A stretch of DNA of 64,000 bases from Halomonas sp. M20 (GTDB lineage: Bacteria > Pseudomonadota > Gammaproteobacteria > Pseudomonadales > Halomonadaceae): positions 62,001 to 126,000 of the forward strand of contig NZ_JACNMQ010000005.1 of the NCBI RefSeq assembly GCF_020622265.1, read 5' to 3'. The translations under genes were made by a program, and so were the position numbers. The notes below the pieces were generated by a model. It was not told the DNA's origin and did not search any database. It was given only the letters and a program-made list of their open reading frames with translations. Shown here in pieces: positions 9,642 through 18,157 of the stretch (within the stretch, counting starts at the first letter, position 1; each line of letters starts with the position of its first letter).

Positions 9642-10853
9642 ATGTTTCGCGTCACTCGCTACATCAAGACCCTGCTGGAGCCGACGCCGCTAGCACTTGG
9701 AACCGGAGGGCCTGCTCGCAAACCGCCGGGGCCGGTGGTGATCTGGAATCTGATTCGTCGCTGCAACCTGACCTGCAAGCATTGCTATACGGTCTCGGCG
9801 GACATCGATTTCAAGGGCGAACTCTCCACGGATGAAGTCTTCACGGTGCTCGACAATCTCAAGACCTGTCGCGTGCCGGCGCTGATCCTTTCCGGTGGCG
9901 AGCCCTTGATGCGGCCGGATATCTTCGAGATTTCCCGGCGTGCCAAGGAGTTGGGGTTCTATACTGGCCTATCCACCAACGGCACCCTGATTACCGAAGA
10001 GAACATCGCCGAGATCGCCGCCGCGGGTTATGACTACGTCGGCATCAGCATCGATGGGCTGGAGGCAACCCACGACGTCTTTCGCCAGCGCCAGGGTGCT
10101 TTTCGCGAATCCATGCACGCGGTAGCCTTGTGCAAGGCTCATGGCATAAAGGTCGGACTGCGCACCACCCTGACCCAGCATAACTATGAGGAGCTTCCGC
10201 GCATCCTCGAATTGCTGGACGAACACGACGTGGACAAATTTTATCTGTCACACCTCAATTATGGCGGGCGCGGCCATCGTCATCGCAAGCAGGATGCCTG
10301 GTATCAAATGACCCGGGACGCCATGACGATGCTGTTCGATCACTGCCTGAGTGAACTCGAGCGTGGCATCGAGCGGGAATACGTCACCGGCAACAATGAC
10401 GCCGACGGCCCTTTTCTGCTGCAATGGGCGCAGAGCCGCTTTCCGGATCAGGTGGAAACGCTGCGCCAGCGTTTAGAGCAGTGGGGCGGCAACGCCTCCG
10501 GCGAGAACATTGCCAACATCGACAATCTCGGCGTGGTGCACCCGGACACCTTCTGGTGGGATCATTCCCTGGGCAATGTGCGCGACACGCCGTTCTCCAG
10601 GATCTGGCGCGACACTCAGGACCCGCTGATGCTGGGCATGCGCCAGCACCCGCGGCCGGTCAAGGGGCGCTGCGGTGAATGCCGCTATCTGGCGATCTGT
10701 AATGGCAACACCCGGGTGCGGGCCTGGAAAGTCAGCGGCGATCCTTGGGAAGAGGATCCAGGCTGTTACCTGACCAACGAGGAAATCGGCGTGCGCGGCG
10801 ACGCACGACGCGTGGATGCACCGGCCCACGTCATTCAAGCCGTCGAGCTTTGA
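9642..10853 (+). CDS. nirJ: NirJ, radical SAM heme d1 biosynthesis protein
   Basis: 403-residue radical S-adenosylmethionine enzyme. The CxxxCxxC cluster motif is CNLTCKHC at residues 41-48, followed by LILSGGEPL, and a C-terminal cysteine-rich SPASM-like region (GRCGECRYLAIC, later DPGCYL) for an auxiliary iron-sulfur cluster. NirJ replaces the two propionate side chains of didecarboxysiroheme with oxo groups on the way to heme d1. Start ATG has AAGGAGA in front. Cytoplasmic; oxygen sensitivity of the cluster suits anaerobic expression. Confidence 0.95.
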   Translation: MFRVTRYIKTLLEPTPLALGTGGPARKPPGPVVIWNLIRRCNLTCKHCYTVSADIDFKGELSTDEVFTVLDNLKTCRVPALILSGGEPLMRPDIFEISRRAKELGFYTGLSTNGTLITEENIAEIAAAGYDYVGISIDGLEATHDVFRQRQGAFRESMHAVALCKAHGIKVGLRTTLTQHNYEELPRILELLDEHDVDKFYLSHLNYGGRGHRHRKQDAWYQMTRDAMTMLFDHCLSELERGIEREYVTGNNDADGPFLLQWAQSRFPDQVETLRQRLEQWGGNASGENIANIDNLGVVHPDTFWWDHSLGNVRDTPFSRIWRDTQDPLMLGMRQHPRPVKGRCGECRYLAICNGNTRVRAWKVSGDPWEEDPGCYLTNEEIGVRGDARRVDAPAHVIQAVEL

Positions 10854-10889
10854 GATTCAAAAAAAGAATATGATCAGGGGAGAAAGACC

Positions 10890-11732
10890 ATGACCACGCA
10901 AACGCGACGCTTTTGCTATCACCTCACTGAAAGGCCGCTGGCCGAAGGTGAAGTCGCCATCGTCGGTGCAGGGCCGGGGGATCCGGGGCTTTTGACCCTG
11001 CGCGCCTTGTCGCTGCTGCAGCAAGCCGAGTGCCTGGTGTTCGATCGGCTGGTGTCCGAGGATATTCTGGCCATGGCCCCGGCGGATGCTGAAACCTACT
11101 ATGTGGGCAAGGCGTCGCGCTGTCATGCGCTTACCCAGGACGAGACCAACGCCCTGATGGTAGCGCTCGCAGGAAAGGGCAAGCGGGTAGTCCGTTTGAA
11201 AGGCGGCGACCCGTTCATCTTCGGGCGTGGCGGCGAAGAAGCAGAATATCTCATCAATCACGGCGTGACGTTTCGGGTGGTGCCGGGTATTACCTCGGCG
11301 TCAGGCTGCTCGACCTATGCCGGCTTTCCGCTGACCCATCGCGACTTCGCGCAAAGCGTGACCTTCGTCACCGGCCACTGCAAGGGCGACGATTGCCTGG
11401 CACTCAACTGGCAGGCCCTGGCCGCGGCGCATCAAACCGTAGTGTTCTACATGGGCCTGGCCAACGCCGCGCTGATCAGTCGTGAAATGCAGCGCCACGG
11501 CCTGCCTGGTAGCCATCCCGTCGCTATAGTGGAGCGGGGCACCACCGCCGAGCAGCGCCAGGTACTGACCACGCTTGAAGAACTCGTGGCGACCATCGAG
11601 CGGGAAGACTTCAAGCCGCCGGCACTGATCGTGGTGGGTGAAGTGGTGCGCCTCGCGGATACGTTGGCGGTGGTTCAGCCCCAGGCGGTGCATGCCGAAA
11701 CGCATGAGGTGCTGGGAGCCGTGGCATGGTAA
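10890..11732 (+). CDS. nirE: NirE, uroporphyrinogen-III C-methyltransferase
   Basis: 280-residue SUMT that adds methyl groups from S-adenosylmethionine to C2 and C7 of uroporphyrinogen III, giving precorrin-2 for the heme d1 branch. It shows the family motifs VGAGPGDPGLLTLRAL near residue 25, GGDPFIFGRGGEEAEYL near 105, and TFVTGHCKG near 160. There is no CysG dehydrogenase/chelatase domain. Placement between nirJ and nirN identifies it as the dedicated denitrification copy rather than cobA. The stop overlaps the nirN ATG by seven bases. Confidence 0.94.
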   Translation: MTTQTRRFCYHLTERPLAEGEVAIVGAGPGDPGLLTLRALSLLQQAECLVFDRLVSEDILAMAPADAETYYVGKASRCHALTQDETNALMVALAGKGKRVVRLKGGDPFIFGRGGEEAEYLINHGVTFRVVPGITSASGCSTYAGFPLTHRDFAQSVTFVTGHCKGDDCLALNWQALAAAHQTVVFYMGLANAALISREMQRHGLPGSHPVAIVERGTTAEQRQVLTTLEELVATIEREDFKPPALIVVGEVVRLADTLAVVQPQAVHAETHEVLGAVAW

Positions 11733-13288
11733 AGCGAGGTGTGATTCGCCTGCTCTCGTTGAGTGTGTTGCTGTTGTCCTGGCCAGCCCTGGCGGAGCAG
11801 GTCGATCCCGAAGCGCTCTACCAGACACATTGCGCCAGCTGTCATGGCATCGACCGGTTGGGGGGCATGGGGCCGGCACTGTTGCCGGGGAATCTATCGC
11901 GGCTCAAGCAGGACGAAGCCATCGAGGTGATTCGTGAAGGCCGCCCGGCCACCCAGATGATGGGCTTCGATGACGTGCTGGCCCCGGCTGAAAGCGAAGC
12001 CGTGGCGAAGTGGATCTATACGCCGCCGGAGGCGCCGCCGACCTGGACCATGGCGGATATCAAACAAAGCCACGCGGTCATGCATCCGTTCGGCAGCCTG
12101 CCGGAGGCGCCGACCTTCGATGCGGACCCGCTGAACCTGTTCCTGGTAGTGGAGACCGGCGATCATCATGTAAGCCTTCTCGACGGCGATACCTTCGAGC
12201 GCATCGATCGCTTTCCCAGCCGCTATGCCCTGCACGGGGGGCCCAAGTACACCCCGGACGGGCGCTATGTCTTCTTCGGCTCCCGGGACGGCTGGATCAG
12301 CAAGTACGATATCTACAACCAGAAGATGGTCGCGGAGGTACGTGCGGGCATCAACATGCGCAACATCGCGGTTTCCGGGGATGGTCGCTACGTGATGGCC
12401 GCCAATTACCTGCCCCATAGTCTGGTACTGTTCGACGCTCACAATCTGGCTCCGATGAAGATCTATCCGGCAAAAGGCGAGAACGGCGACACCTCCCGGG
12501 TAAGCGCCGTCTATGCCGCCCCGCCTCGCGGCAGCTTCATCGCCGCCCTGAAGGACATCAAAGAAGTCTGGGAGATCCCCTGGCCGGTACCGACCTCACC
12601 GGTGGTTTCCACAGGCCACATGAAGGAACCCATCGAAGCCCAGCGCAGCCATGACACTGCCAATTTCGATGTGCGTCGCATCACCGTGCCGGATTACCTG
12701 GACGATTTCTTCTTCGATCCCGAGTATCGCCACGTCATCGGCGCCGCTCGGGGCGGCAAGGGGGCCATGGTGGTCGACCTCGATAGCGGCAATAAGGTCG
12801 CCGACCTGCCCTTGGCCGGTATGCCGCATCTGGGCTCCGGCGTCAGCTGGATGCTGGACGGGCGGCGGGTGATGGCGATCCCGCATCTGACCAAGGGCGC
12901 GGTGTCGATCATCGACATGAGTGACTGGTCGCTGATCAAGACCCTCGAAACCCAGGGGCCGGGCTTTTTCATGCGCAGCCATGAAAACTCGCCCTATGCC
13001 TGGGTGGACGTGTTCTTCGGCCCCAATAGCGACAAGGTGCACGTGATCGACAAGAAGACGCTCGAGATCGTCAAGACACTCACGCCAGCGCCGGGCAAGG
13101 TCGCCGCTCACGTCGAGTTCGATCGCTACGGTGAAAAACTGCTGCTCAGCCTCTGGGACCGGGACGGTGCGGTGATCGTCTACGATGCCCAAACCTTGGA
13201 AGAGCTTCAGCGCATTCCCATGGACAAGCCCTCGGGCAAGTACAACGTCTGGAACAAGACGCGCTACGAAGAGGGGACGAGTCACTAG
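11726..13288 (+). CDS. nirN: NirN, dihydro-heme d1 dehydrogenase
   Basis: 520-residue periplasmic protein with a signal peptide (cleavage near ALAEQ), an N-terminal cytochrome c domain with CASCH at residues 36-40 and a C-terminal d1-type propeller resembling NirS. NirN makes the last heme d1 change, introducing the acrylate double bond of dihydro-heme d1, and hands the cofactor to NirS. Shorter than NirS at the N-terminus, as is normal. It ends the rightward nir run; a weak hairpin follows before the nnrS promoter. Confidence 0.94.
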   Translation: MVKRGVIRLLSLSVLLLSWPALAEQVDPEALYQTHCASCHGIDRLGGMGPALLPGNLSRLKQDEAIEVIREGRPATQMMGFDDVLAPAESEAVAKWIYTPPEAPPTWTMADIKQSHAVMHPFGSLPEAPTFDADPLNLFLVVETGDHHVSLLDGDTFERIDRFPSRYALHGGPKYTPDGRYVFFGSRDGWISKYDIYNQKMVAEVRAGINMRNIAVSGDGRYVMAANYLPHSLVLFDAHNLAPMKIYPAKGENGDTSRVSAVYAAPPRGSFIAALKDIKEVWEIPWPVPTSPVVSTGHMKEPIEAQRSHDTANFDVRRITVPDYLDDFFFDPEYRHVIGAARGGKGAMVVDLDSGNKVADLPLAGMPHLGSGVSWMLDGRRVMAIPHLTKGAVSIIDMSDWSLIKTLETQGPGFFMRSHENSPYAWVDVFFGPNSDKVHVIDKKTLEIVKTLTPAPGKVAAHVEFDRYGEKLLLSLWDRDGAVIVYDAQTLEELQRIPMDKPSGKYNVWNKTRYEEGTSH

Positions 13289-13322
13289 TCGTAGCCCTTG
13301 TGTCATTCAGTAGCATTGGTAG

Positions 13323-13349
13323 GAGCCAAGGATAGATACACCTCGGCTC
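13323..13349 (+). terminator. Weak terminator-like hairpin after nirN
   Basis: Nine-base stem GAGCCAAGG / CCTCGGCTC with one mismatch, nine-base loop, then TTATT. It lies 35 bases after the nirN stop and just before the nnrS operator. The short T stretch makes it a marginal intrinsic terminator. Confidence 0.35.
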
Positions 13350-13363
13350 TTATTGGGTATGAT

Positions 13364-13386
13364 AAGATGTATTTAAAAAGCATTTT
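13364..13386. promoter_or_regulatory. NsrR-like operator in front of nnrS
   Basis: Half-sites AAGATGTATTT and AAAAGCATTTT around one central A, 23 bp, ending 23 bases before the nnrS ATG. Among the best matches in the window to the NsrR pattern. nnrS is a documented NsrR target in several proteobacteria, which supports the reading. Confidence 0.75.
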
Positions 13387-13409
13387 AAAGTCCCAGTCGA
13401 GAACCCACT

Positions 13410-14630
13410 ATGAACGAACGAAGCCTCACACGGCCCGCTCAACTGACCCGCCTCATGCCAGTATGGCGGTTGGCGTTTCGCCCGCTGTTTTTGCTAGGCG
13501 CTTCGTTCAGCCTGCTGGCCATGCTTGTGTGGGGCGGCTTCTGGCATGGCGCGATACTACTCGAGCCCGTGGGCGGCATGATCTGGTGGCATCAGCACGA
13601 GATGTTGTTCGGTTTCGTGATGGCCATCGTTGCTGGCTTTCTGCTCACCGCAGTACAAAACTGGACCGGCCAGCCAAGTATCAAGGGGTGGCCGCTACTG
13701 GGTCTGGTCGCGTTATGGCTGGCGGGGCGCCTGTTGCTGGCTTTCCCGAAAGCGCTGGGAGATCTCGATACACTGGTGATCGCCCTGGTCGATCTGGCGT
13801 TTCTGCCGGTGGTGGCCGCAATCATGGCGCGGCTGGTGATGCGCGTGAAGCAGTGGCGCAATCTGATCTTTCTGCCGGTGTTGACATTGCTGTTCGTGGC
13901 CAACGCATTGATGCATGCCGGCGTATTGCGCGGCGATGGCGAACTGGTGCGTCAGGGGGCTTATTTGGCGGTGCTTTTGATCGCGCAGCTGATAGTCATC
14001 CTCGGCGGGCGGGTCATTCCATTCTTCACCTCCCTGCGCCTGAAGCGCCAGAAGCCCCAGCCGATCCCGGCGCTTGAAAAACTGGCCATCGGCAGTGTCG
14101 CGGCGTTGGTCGTGACTCTGCTGCTGGCAGTAGTGGGGCTTGCTCTGCCGGCGATCGTGACTGCCGTCATCGCCTTGCTGGCTGGCGCGGCCAATCTTTG
14201 GCGTCTGGCGCGCTGGGAAGGGTGGCGCGCCTTGCATGAGCCATTGCTATGGGGGCTTCATGTCAGCTACGGTTTTATCGCGCTAGGACTCTTGATGCTC
14301 GGTCTGGCTTATCTGAACCTGCTGCCCGCTACCCTGGGGATTCATGCCCTGACCGTAGGCGGCATGAGCACCATGATTCTGGCGATGATCTCCCGGGTGT
14401 CCCTGGGTCATACCGGACGGCCCATCGAAACGCTACCCGGCATCGGCCTGGCCCTGGGTTTGATGCTCGCCGCCGCACTCTTTCGTGCCTTGATCCCAGC
14501 CATCTGGCCTCAGGTCACCCACTGGATGCTGAGTTTGAGTATCTTGCTGTGGTGCCTCGCTTACGCGGTTTTCCTGATGCTTTATACCAAGCCTCTGCTT
14601 AGCGCCCGGGTGGATGGCAAGGATGGGTAG
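13410..14630 (+). CDS. nnrS: NnrS family heme-copper membrane protein
   Basis: 406-residue integral membrane protein with about twelve hydrophobic segments and conserved histidines such as WWHQHEMLFGFV near residue 60 and HALTVGGMSTMILAMISRVSLGHTGR near 310-335. NnrS proteins bind heme and copper and protect cells from nitric oxide and nitrosative stress, apparently by lowering iron-dinitrosyl damage; their chemistry is not settled. Start ATG 13410 follows a GAGAA purine run. An NsrR-like operator directly precedes it. It lies between the nir operon and trhP as its own unit. Confidence 0.92.
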   Translation: MNERSLTRPAQLTRLMPVWRLAFRPLFLLGASFSLLAMLVWGGFWHGAILLEPVGGMIWWHQHEMLFGFVMAIVAGFLLTAVQNWTGQPSIKGWPLLGLVALWLAGRLLLAFPKALGDLDTLVIALVDLAFLPVVAAIMARLVMRVKQWRNLIFLPVLTLLFVANALMHAGVLRGDGELVRQGAYLAVLLIAQLIVILGGRVIPFFTSLRLKRQKPQPIPALEKLAIGSVAALVVTLLLAVVGLALPAIVTAVIALLAGAANLWRLARWEGWRALHEPLLWGLHVSYGFIALGLLMLGLAYLNLLPATLGIHALTVGGMSTMILAMISRVSLGHTGRPIETLPGIGLALGLMLAAALFRALIPAIWPQVTHWMLSLSILLWCLAYAVFLMLYTKPLLSARVDGKDG

Positions 14631-14672
14631 GGAGTCATTGATTTTTATTTTCGACAGCACGATTCGAGTTTA

Positions 14673-15989
14673 ATGAATACTACCACTGAGCAAACATCGC
14701 CCTTCGCCGCGCCTGAGCTTCTCTCCCCGGCAGGCAACTACCGTAACATGCGCTACGCCTTCGCCTATGGCGCCGATGCGGTCTACGCCGGCCAGCCGCG
14801 TTATTCGCTGCGGGTACGCAACAACGATTTCGATCTCGCCAATCTGCGGCTCGGCATCGAGGAGGCCCATGCCCAGGGCAAGGCTTTTTATGTCGCCTCG
14901 AACATCGCGCCCCACAACGCCAAGCTCAAGACCTACCTGCGCGACATGGAACCGGTCATCGAGGCCGGCCCCGATGCGCTGATCATGTCCGACCCGGGGC
15001 TAATCATGATGGTGCGCGAGCGCTGGCCGGAGCAGACGATTCATCTTTCAGTGCAGTCCAACGTGGTCAATCACGCCGCGGCGCGTTTCTGGCAAGGGCA
15101 GGGCATCCGCCGCATCATCCTGTCTCGGGAACTCTCTCTGGAAGAGATCGGCGAGATCCGCCGCGAATGCCCGGACCTGGAGATCGAGACCTTCGTGCAC
15201 GGCGCGCTGTGCATTGCCTACTCCGGGCGTTGCCTGCTGTCCGGCTATTTCAACCGTCGCGACCCTAATCAAGGCACCTGCACCAACGCCTGTCGCTGGA
15301 AATACAACACCATCGCGGCGGAGTCTGATGCGACCGGCGATCTCAAGCCCGCTCAGGCGGCGCTGATCGAGGACGTGACGCGCCCCGGCGAGCTGATGCC
15401 CATCGACGAGGATGAGCACGGCACCTACATCATGAACTCCAAGGATCTGCGCGCCGTGCAGCATGTACAAAGGCTGACCGAGATGGGGGTGAGTTCGTTG
15501 AAGATCGAAGGGCGCACCAAGTCGCACTATTACGTGGCGCGCACCGCCCAGGTCTACCGCCGCGCCATCGACGACGCCCAGGCAGGGCGGCCCTTCGACA
15601 TGAGCCTGATGGACGAGCTCGAGAATCTGGCTAACCGTGGCTACACGGAAGGCTTCTATCGCCGCCATGTGCACGACGAATACCAGAACTACGAGCGCGG
15701 CCACTCCATCGGCGTGCATCAGCAGTTCGTTGGCGAGGTGGTCGATTACGACGCGGCGCGTGGCTGGCTGGAAATCGACGTCAAGAACCGCTTCGCCTTG
15801 GGCGACTTCCTGGAGCTGATGCTGCCCGGTGGCAATCGCCGGTTTATCCTCGAGGCGCTGGAGAACAAGCGCGGCGAGGGGGTCGACACCGCTCCGGGGT
15901 CTGGGCATGTAGTGCGCCTGCCCATTCCCGGCGAGGCCATCGAATCCGAGCGGGCCAAGTTCGGGCTTCTGCTGCGAGACCTTCGCTAG
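14673..15989 (+). CDS. trhP: U32 family tRNA hydroxylation protein TrhP (YegQ)
   Basis: 438-residue member of the peptidase U32 family. It opens with PELLSPAGNYRNMRYAFAYGADAVY and carries the signature ETFVHGALCIAYSGRCLLS near residue 180 followed by CTNACRW, which supply cysteines for an iron-sulfur cluster. E. coli YegQ/TrhP makes 5-hydroxyuridine at the tRNA wobble position, upstream of CmoB; cmoB and cmoA are also in this window (41-42 kb). The ATG at 14673 lacks a strong ribosome site. It sits in the NO neighbourhood without a recognisable NsrR box of its own and may ride on nnrS transcription (43-base gap). Confidence 0.88.
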   Translation: MNTTTEQTSPFAAPELLSPAGNYRNMRYAFAYGADAVYAGQPRYSLRVRNNDFDLANLRLGIEEAHAQGKAFYVASNIAPHNAKLKTYLRDMEPVIEAGPDALIMSDPGLIMMVRERWPEQTIHLSVQSNVVNHAAARFWQGQGIRRIILSRELSLEEIGEIRRECPDLEIETFVHGALCIAYSGRCLLSGYFNRRDPNQGTCTNACRWKYNTIAAESDATGDLKPAQAALIEDVTRPGELMPIDEDEHGTYIMNSKDLRAVQHVQRLTEMGVSSLKIEGRTKSHYYVARTAQVYRRAIDDAQAGRPFDMSLMDELENLANRGYTEGFYRRHVHDEYQNYERGHSIGVHQQFVGEVVDYDAARGWLEIDVKNRFALGDFLELMLPGGNRRFILEALENKRGEGVDTAPGSGHVVRLPIPGEAIESERAKFGLLLRDLR

Positions 15990-16051
15990 ATCACTACCGG
16001 CATGCGACAACCTGTCGGATGGACGAAGCGGAGGGTGCGTCAGGTAGTATA

Positions 16052-16074
16052 AAGATATATATAAAAAGCATCAT
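16052..16074. promoter_or_regulatory. NsrR-like operator in front of the P450 gene
   Basis: Half-sites AAGATATATAT and AAAAGCATCAT around one central A. It ends 52 bases before the P450 ATG and shares its right half almost exactly with the hmp operator at 27592-27614. The left half is degenerate (ATATAT in place of GCATTT). Function inferred. Confidence 0.6.
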
Positions 16075-16126
16075 TTAATCGCCTGACAGCAAAAGTTGCT
16101 CACGCTGCCCAGTAAAGGAGAAGATC

Positions 16127-17287
16127 ATGGAGGATAAATCACCGGCTGATTGGGACCCCAGGGCTCAGGAGGTTCTCGACGATCAGATCAAGGCCTACGA
16201 TGGGATGCGTAAGCGTTGTCCCGTTGCCTATAGCGACTATCTCCAGTGGTCGCTTTTCCGCCATGAAGATGTGATGCGGGCACTTACGGATCACGACACC
16301 TTCAGCAATGCCGCCTCGCGCCATCTTTCCGTGCCTAATGCCATGGACCCGCCGGAGCACACGCCTTACCGGCACATCGTCGAAAAGTATTTCACGGCAG
16401 AACACGTCCGTGAGTTCGAGCCGATGTGCCGGGCCAATACGGCGTCGCTATTCGATGACTTGCCTCAAGATAGTGACGTGGAGGTGATGAACGCGCTCGG
16501 CCAGCCCTTCGCCGTGCGCAATCAATGCGCCTTCATGGGCTGGCCCGACAGCCTGCGCGAGCCGCTGCGCCGATGGATCGGCAAGAACCATCAGGCCACG
16601 CGGGCCGGGGATCGTCACGCCATGGCCAAGATTGCCCTGGAGTTCGACGGCTATATCAGCGAACAACTCATCGCTCGCCGGGAGGCAGGGGAAGCGGCTC
16701 CAGCGGATGCCACGACTCGGCTACTGCAGGAAAAGATAGAAGGTCGGTGGCTGAGCGATGAGGAGATCGTCAGCATCATCCGCAACTGGACCGTGGGTGA
16801 ATTGGGGACTATCGCCGCGAGCGTCGGCATCCTGACTCACTACCTGGCGAAACATTCCGAATTGCAGGAGGCACTTCGCCAGGGGCGTGAAAATCTCCCC
16901 GACGCCATTGACGAGATACTGCGCATTCATGCGCCGCTGATTTCCAATCGTCGCGTGACTACTCAGCCGGTGACGATCGGCGATCGCGAGGTCCCCGCCG
17001 GCGAACGAATTTCCCTGATCTGGGCCTCCGCCAACCGAGATGAAGACGTCTTCGGCGATCCGGATGAATTTCAGCCCCAGCGCAACCGCGACAATAACCT
17101 GCTGTATGGCGCCGGTTTGCATGTCTGCCCCGGCGAGCCTCTGGCCAGGCTGGAGCTGGAGGTGTTTATGGAAACATTGCTGGCGAAAACCCGACATATC
17201 GAAATGGCACCCGATGCGACACCGGAGCGCGCGCAGTTCCCGGCCAGCGGCTTCGCCTCGTTGCCTGTCATGATTCAGCGTGATTGA
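16127..17287 (+). CDS. Cytochrome P450 with non-standard I-helix (candidate NO-linked P450)
   Basis: 386-residue soluble bacterial P450. The heme-thiolate loop is LLYGAGLHVCPGEPLARLEL with Cys334 (the usual Phe is Tyr327); the K-helix ExxR is E263-R266; a C-helix segment DPPEHTPYRH is at 74-83. The I-helix reads GELGTI at 224-229: Thr228 is kept but the neighbouring acid used for proton delivery in oxygen-activating P450s is Gly227. Loss of this acid is also known from fungal NO-reducing P450nor (CYP55). ATG 16127 has AAAGGAGA. An NsrR-like box precedes it and an FmdE-domain gene follows 37 bases later. No ferredoxin or reductase partner adjoins. Family is certain; substrate and NO role are inference. 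Confidence 0.9.
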   Translation: MEDKSPADWDPRAQEVLDDQIKAYDGMRKRCPVAYSDYLQWSLFRHEDVMRALTDHDTFSNAASRHLSVPNAMDPPEHTPYRHIVEKYFTAEHVREFEPMCRANTASLFDDLPQDSDVEVMNALGQPFAVRNQCAFMGWPDSLREPLRRWIGKNHQATRAGDRHAMAKIALEFDGYISEQLIARREAGEAAPADATTRLLQEKIEGRWLSDEEIVSIIRNWTVGELGTIAASVGILTHYLAKHSELQEALRQGRENLPDAIDEILRIHAPLISNRRVTTQPVTIGDREVPAGERISLIWASANRDEDVFGDPDEFQPQRNRDNNLLYGAGLHVCPGEPLARLELEVFMETLLAKTRHIEMAPDATPERAQFPASGFASLPVMIQRD

Positions 17288-17324
17288 GAGTGCCCATGAA
17301 AGCGAATGTTATCAGGAGGTTGCC

Positions 17325-17966
17325 ATGACATTTCCTGACTTCTTCGAGGATGTGCCCGTTATTCGCTTGCGCGACCCGCTAGCCCAACTGCTAGGTAGCG
17401 CGACAGAGGGGATCATGGAGTACCGTTATGCGGATGCCGTGCGTCTGACGGGCCATTCCTGCCCGACCGTGGCGGGCGCCTTCCTGACTGCTCGGGCCGC
17501 ACTGAATTCGCTCTATCCGGACACACTGCCCGAACGGGGCAGTATCACCGTGCGCATGCCGTCACTGGAAGATGAAGGCACGACCGGTGTGGTCGCCCAG
17601 GTGCTGGCGCTACTCACCGGTGCCGCGGCTCAGGGTGGCTTCAAGGGCATCGGCGACCGGTTCGCGCGCAACGGACTGCTCAGTTTTGCCAAGCGGAGCG
17701 GTGAGAATAACGGCGCGGTACGCTTCGAACGACTCGACACCGGCGCTTCCGTAGCAGTGGTGGTCGATGCTGGCAAGGTGCCCGCCGACACCTCCCAACG
17801 CGAACGCCTGCAAGCCATTCTGCAGAATCGAGAAACCCCCAAACAACAGATCGAGTTCGCGCGTCTCTGGCAGGAGCGTGTACGCCGAATGCTGCTGGAA
17901 CATGCCGATGACACGACGATGATTCGGGTCGTTACGTTGAATGACACGATCTCCCGAGATGGATAG
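17325..17966 (+). CDS. FmdE-domain protein, function unknown
   Basis: 213-residue protein. The segment YADAVRLTGHSCPTVAGAFL (residues 35-54) is the FmdE-type GHxCP motif seen in formylmethanofuran dehydrogenase subunit E relatives, where His and Cys may bind metal. It lacks the C-terminal zinc finger found in some FmdE proteins and has no signal peptide. ATG 17325 follows a perfect AGGAGG, so an earlier GTG at 17280 overlapping the P450 gene is unlikely. It is 37 bases behind the P450 gene and almost certainly co-transcribed, placing it under the same NsrR-like box. Methanofuran chemistry is not expected here; the real role is unknown. Confidence 0.75.
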   Translation: MTFPDFFEDVPVIRLRDPLAQLLGSATEGIMEYRYADAVRLTGHSCPTVAGAFLTARAALNSLYPDTLPERGSITVRMPSLEDEGTTGVVAQVLALLTGAAAQGGFKGIGDRFARNGLLSFAKRSGENNGAVRFERLDTGASVAVVVDAGKVPADTSQRERLQAILQNRETPKQQIEFARLWQERVRRMLLEHADDTTMIRVVTLNDTISRDG

Positions 17967-18157
17967 GAGCCATATCGAGCTATCTGTATAGAGAGAGATC
18001 TCATCGAAGCGCTCGGCGTTCCGCTCATCGGCTTGATTTAACGACCGGCTCAAGAAGCTGTGGTGACTTGCCAGGAAGCCGGTCAGCAGATCATGGAGGA
18101 TGAGCAAGGACCATGGCTACCTCTACTATGCGTTTTTCATGACCATCAGGTGAGACA

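Noticed and set aside
15048-16010. Leftward frame of 320 codons opposite trhP
   Set aside because: Antisense to trhP with no domain and no ribosome site; a shadow.
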